From Chloroflexota bacterium (GTDB taxonomy: Bacteria > Chloroflexota > Limnocylindria > Limnocylindrales > CSP1-4): a DNA stretch of 64,000 nt. Position 1 is the stretch's first letter. Every line of letters starts with the position of its first letter. The DNA lies in NCBI GenBank assembly GCA_015478725.1, contig JADMIG010000003.1, positions 1-64,000 of the forward strand, written 5' to 3'. Below are positions 62,071 to 64,000 of this stretch, piece by piece. Position numbers and translations under genes: made by a program. The notes beneath the pieces were generated by a model. The model saw only the letters and a list, made by a program, of their open reading frames with translations, did no database searches and was not told the DNA's origin.

Positions 62071-63678
62071 ATGCAGCGCTCGACCGTCGGCCATCGCCTC
62101 ATCGTCACCCTCGCCTCGGTGGTACTGGGGGCATCGTTGCTCGTTGCCGTCCCCGTGCCGGTGCTCGCCGACAGCTCGTCGAACATCCCAGGGACGCCGT
62201 TGCCGGGACCGCTCGTCAGCGGCACGCTCGGCGGTCCGATCTACGACGTCGTCTACCGCCTGTATGTCCAGCCCGGCCGGATCATCCTCGTCAGCCTGAC
62301 GGGGACGAGCGGCACGGACTTTGACCTCTATCTCTTCGATGCGACGGCCACCACCGTCTACGGCACCACGGGCCTCGTCGCGAAGTCCACCGGTCCCACG
62401 AGCACGGAATCCCTCTCCGTCGCGTCCCCGCTCGGCGGGACGTACTACCTCGATCTCAACGGTGCGTCCAACGTGGAGGGGACGTTCCGTCTCGTCGTCC
62501 AGCAGGTCCCGGACAACACCCCACCCACCGTCTCGATGAGCCTGGCCGGCGGGCGCCCCGCGACGAACCAGCTCATTGTCCCGGTCCAGGTGCAGGGCGC
62601 GGACGACCTCTCGGGCGTCGTCGCGATGTCGTTCAGCCTGGACGGCGTCGCGTGGACGAACTGGACCCCGTATCAGACGCAGACCGCGTGGACGTTCCAG
62701 CCCGGCGACGGTCCCCGAACGCTGTGGGCCCGCGTCCAGAATGGGGTGGGCCTCGTCTCGCCGGCCGTGAGCGCCTCGATCGTCATCGACACGGTCGCTC
62801 CGCTGGCGGTTGAGATCCAGCCGCCCCCGAGTGGGCAGGTCGGGGGTCCCAGACCCACGCTCACGATCCGCTTCAACGAGCCGATGGATCCCGCCTCGTG
62901 GATAGCCGGCGGGATGATCGTCCAGGCCGCGGACGGCAGCCTCATTGCGGGGACGTATACCTATGACGCCACGACGTGGACGGGTTCGTTCGTCCCGTCG
63001 GCACCGCTCACCGCGGGCGCCCTGTACATCGCGACGCTCGGGATGGTGACGGACATCGCCGGCAACGCGCCGGCTCCCCTCGGATCGTGGGTCTTCACGG
63101 ATGTCGCGGCGACCTCGATGACCGTGTCCGCGACGCCGACGACGGTCTTCGCGGGGGCCTCCGCGCGACTGACCGTGACGCTCGGCGGCGCGCCGAGCGT
63201 CACGGTGGAGGTCCTGTCCATGCCGCGCGGAGCGACGGCCTTCACGTCGATCGGGTCCATCTCGCTGACGGACGGCCAGGGGTCCGTGTCGGTCGCCCCA
63301 TCGTCGACGACGACATACCGGCTGGCGTACGCCGGGACGAGCGCGCTCGGAGCGTCCTCCGCGGACGTGCTCGTCTCTGTGCGCCGGGGCATCAAGGTCT
63401 CGGCGCCATCGTCCGTCGTTGCCGGTCGCGCGGTTCGGGTGACGGCGTCCGTCTCGCCGGCTGGCGCCGTGGGCGTCTCGTTCCGGCTGTACCGCTACGA
63501 CCCCTTTCGCCGGACGTACGAGTACGCGGGGAGCTGGGGCCGCCTGACGTCGGCGTCCGGCGTGGCCGTCTTCGACTGGCTGCCGCGATCGGGGAGCTGG
63601 TACTGGCGGGCCGTCGTGACCGGCACCGCGTCGTACGCGACGAATATGAGCCCGGTGGTCCGCGTCGCCGTCCGCTGA
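62071..63678 (+). CDS. Secreted protein with PPC and Ig-like domains
   Basis: 535-aa exported protein. Signal peptide ~1-33 ending VPVLADSS. Residues ~45-145 resemble a bacterial pre-peptidase C-terminal (PPC) domain (GTDFDLYLFDATATTVYG, GGTYYLDLNGASNVEGTFRL). Then Ig-like strands, a Big_5-type domain near 245-345 (LTIRFNEPMDPASWIAGGMI through VTDIAGNAP), and further Ig-like C-terminal domains. Likely a cell-surface or adhesive protein. ATG 62071 has TATCCT 9 nt upstream (62056-62061); an in-frame TTG at 62065 adds two residues. It follows the terminator, so it has its own promoter. Confidence 0.8.
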   Translation: MQRSTVGHRLIVTLASVVLGASLLVAVPVPVLADSSSNIPGTPLPGPLVSGTLGGPIYDVVYRLYVQPGRIILVSLTGTSGTDFDLYLFDATATTVYGTTGLVAKSTGPTSTESLSVASPLGGTYYLDLNGASNVEGTFRLVVQQVPDNTPPTVSMSLAGGRPATNQLIVPVQVQGADDLSGVVAMSFSLDGVAWTNWTPYQTQTAWTFQPGDGPRTLWARVQNGVGLVSPAVSASIVIDTVAPLAVEIQPPPSGQVGGPRPTLTIRFNEPMDPASWIAGGMIVQAADGSLIAGTYTYDATTWTGSFVPSAPLTAGALYIATLGMVTDIAGNAPAPLGSWVFTDVAATSMTVSATPTTVFAGASARLTVTLGGAPSVTVEVLSMPRGATAFTSIGSISLTDGQGSVSVAPSSTTTYRLAYAGTSALGASSADVLVSVRRGIKVSAPSSVVAGRAVRVTASVSPAGAVGVSFRLYRYDPFRRTYEYAGSWGRLTSASGVAVFDWLPRSGSWYWRAVVTGTASYATNMSPVVRVAVR

Positions 63679-63714
63679 TCGCAGGCGGTTCGGCCAGGAT
63701 TCACGGTCCATTCA

Positions 63715-63738
63715 CACGCCGATGGGATGATCGGCGTG
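63715..63738 (+). terminator. Hairpin after the Ig-domain protein gene
   Basis: Perfect 9-bp stem CACGCCGAT/ATCGGCGTG with loop GGGATG, 36 nt after the stop. It is a probable terminator; no T-run follows. Confidence 0.6.
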
Positions 63739-63878
63739 ATCTCGCCGTAGCCCCGGGCGGGTTTCCATCCTATGAAGAGGCCTGCGGCCTCGATACGCTC
63801 GGGGTTGGCCGCGGACCGACGGGTGCCGTTCGACGGATCGGCCGCCGGCGCCCATCATTCGCCCTGGAGGTATTCGTC

Positions 63879-64000
63879 ATGCAACAACCGACTCGACCAA
63901 CTCGACGTGGATTCTTCGGGGCCATCGCCACCGCGGCGCTCCTCGCATCGCTGCTGCCGGGGGTGGCCAGCGCGGCAGGTCCCGCGACGCACCTGGCGTT
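63879..64000 (+). CDS. Exported protein, truncated by window end
   Basis: First 40 codons only. ATG 63879 has CTGGAGG about 10 nt upstream. The N-terminus has a basic stretch with a twin-arginine-like TRRGFFGAIA and a hydrophobic core ending LPGVASAAG, a signal peptide. The mature protein is outside the window, so the function is unknown. It follows two other exported proteins. Confidence 0.75.
   Translation, partial: MQQPTRPTRRGFFGAIATAALLASLLPGVASAAGPATHLA

Overview
The window is a GC-rich (roughly 70%), densely coded bacterial segment. Many genes start with GTG, many neighbours overlap by 4 nt (ATGA/GTGA), and many promoters have a TANNNT -10 box only 5-8 nt before the start codon, which implies leaderless mRNAs. 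High GC, an F420-type LLM oxidoreductase, a short AhcY, a DUF1800/DUF1501 pair and single-membrane-style lipoproteins and surface proteins fit a high-GC Chloroflexota lineage (Limnocylindria-like). That assignment is inference; an actinobacterial relative cannot be excluded from sequence alone. No tRNA, rRNA or CRISPR array was seen.

Layout. 1-4463: pth and mfd (translation quality control and transcription-coupled repair). 4802-7292: LLM oxidoreductase and MFS exporter. 7369-14578: a methyl-cycle neighbourhood (apt, mtnA with an odd N-terminal extension, GNAT, ahcY, metK) with kynU facing metK. 14664-17607: GDP-mannose operon (manC, phosphohexomutase, detached cupin isomerase domain). 17781-21697: small SWIM protein, a three-gene minus-strand operon of exported proteins (one with a caspase/CHAT-like His-Cys pair), and a lipoprotein. 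21719-26992: GcvT-like protein, VapBC-type toxin-antitoxin pair, two tandem phytoene-desaturase-like flavoproteins. 27201-30494 (minus): surE, AI-2E family permease, trpS. 30577-34038: hom-thrC-thrB. 34197-36007: DUF4349 lipoprotein and dienelactone hydrolase, convergent. 36632-38850: lysC and birA. 38855-51921: an ECF sigma factor, then a long acetyl-CoA carboxylase/fatty-acid synthesis block (accD, accA, a BCCP-like protein without the biotin lysine, accC, fabZ, phosphoesterase, fabF, canonical BCCP, fabH, DUF1800, DUF1501, fabG).

52289-58250 is an accessory region: an XRE/nuclease-like protein, an ECF sigma factor, then a lower-GC island of toxin-antitoxin-type genes (HTH antitoxin + AbiEii nucleotidyltransferase, DUF433 + DUF5615, an orphan antitoxin, a DUF4143 ATPase). 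The island contains two copies of an approximately 82-bp direct repeat and separates the ECF sigma gene (53563) from a zinc-finger anti-sigma gene (58452). 59420-64000 encodes three exported proteins, the last cut by the window edge.

Most notable signals: (i) a biotin-less BCCP paralogue inside the acc operon, resembling the idea of plant BADC regulators; (ii) the toxin-antitoxin island with direct repeats inside a sigma/anti-sigma locus; (iii) a nested double-stem-loop element found twice with compensatory base changes; (iv) short tandem repeats that include the stop codon at several gene ends; (v) widespread leaderless promoters.
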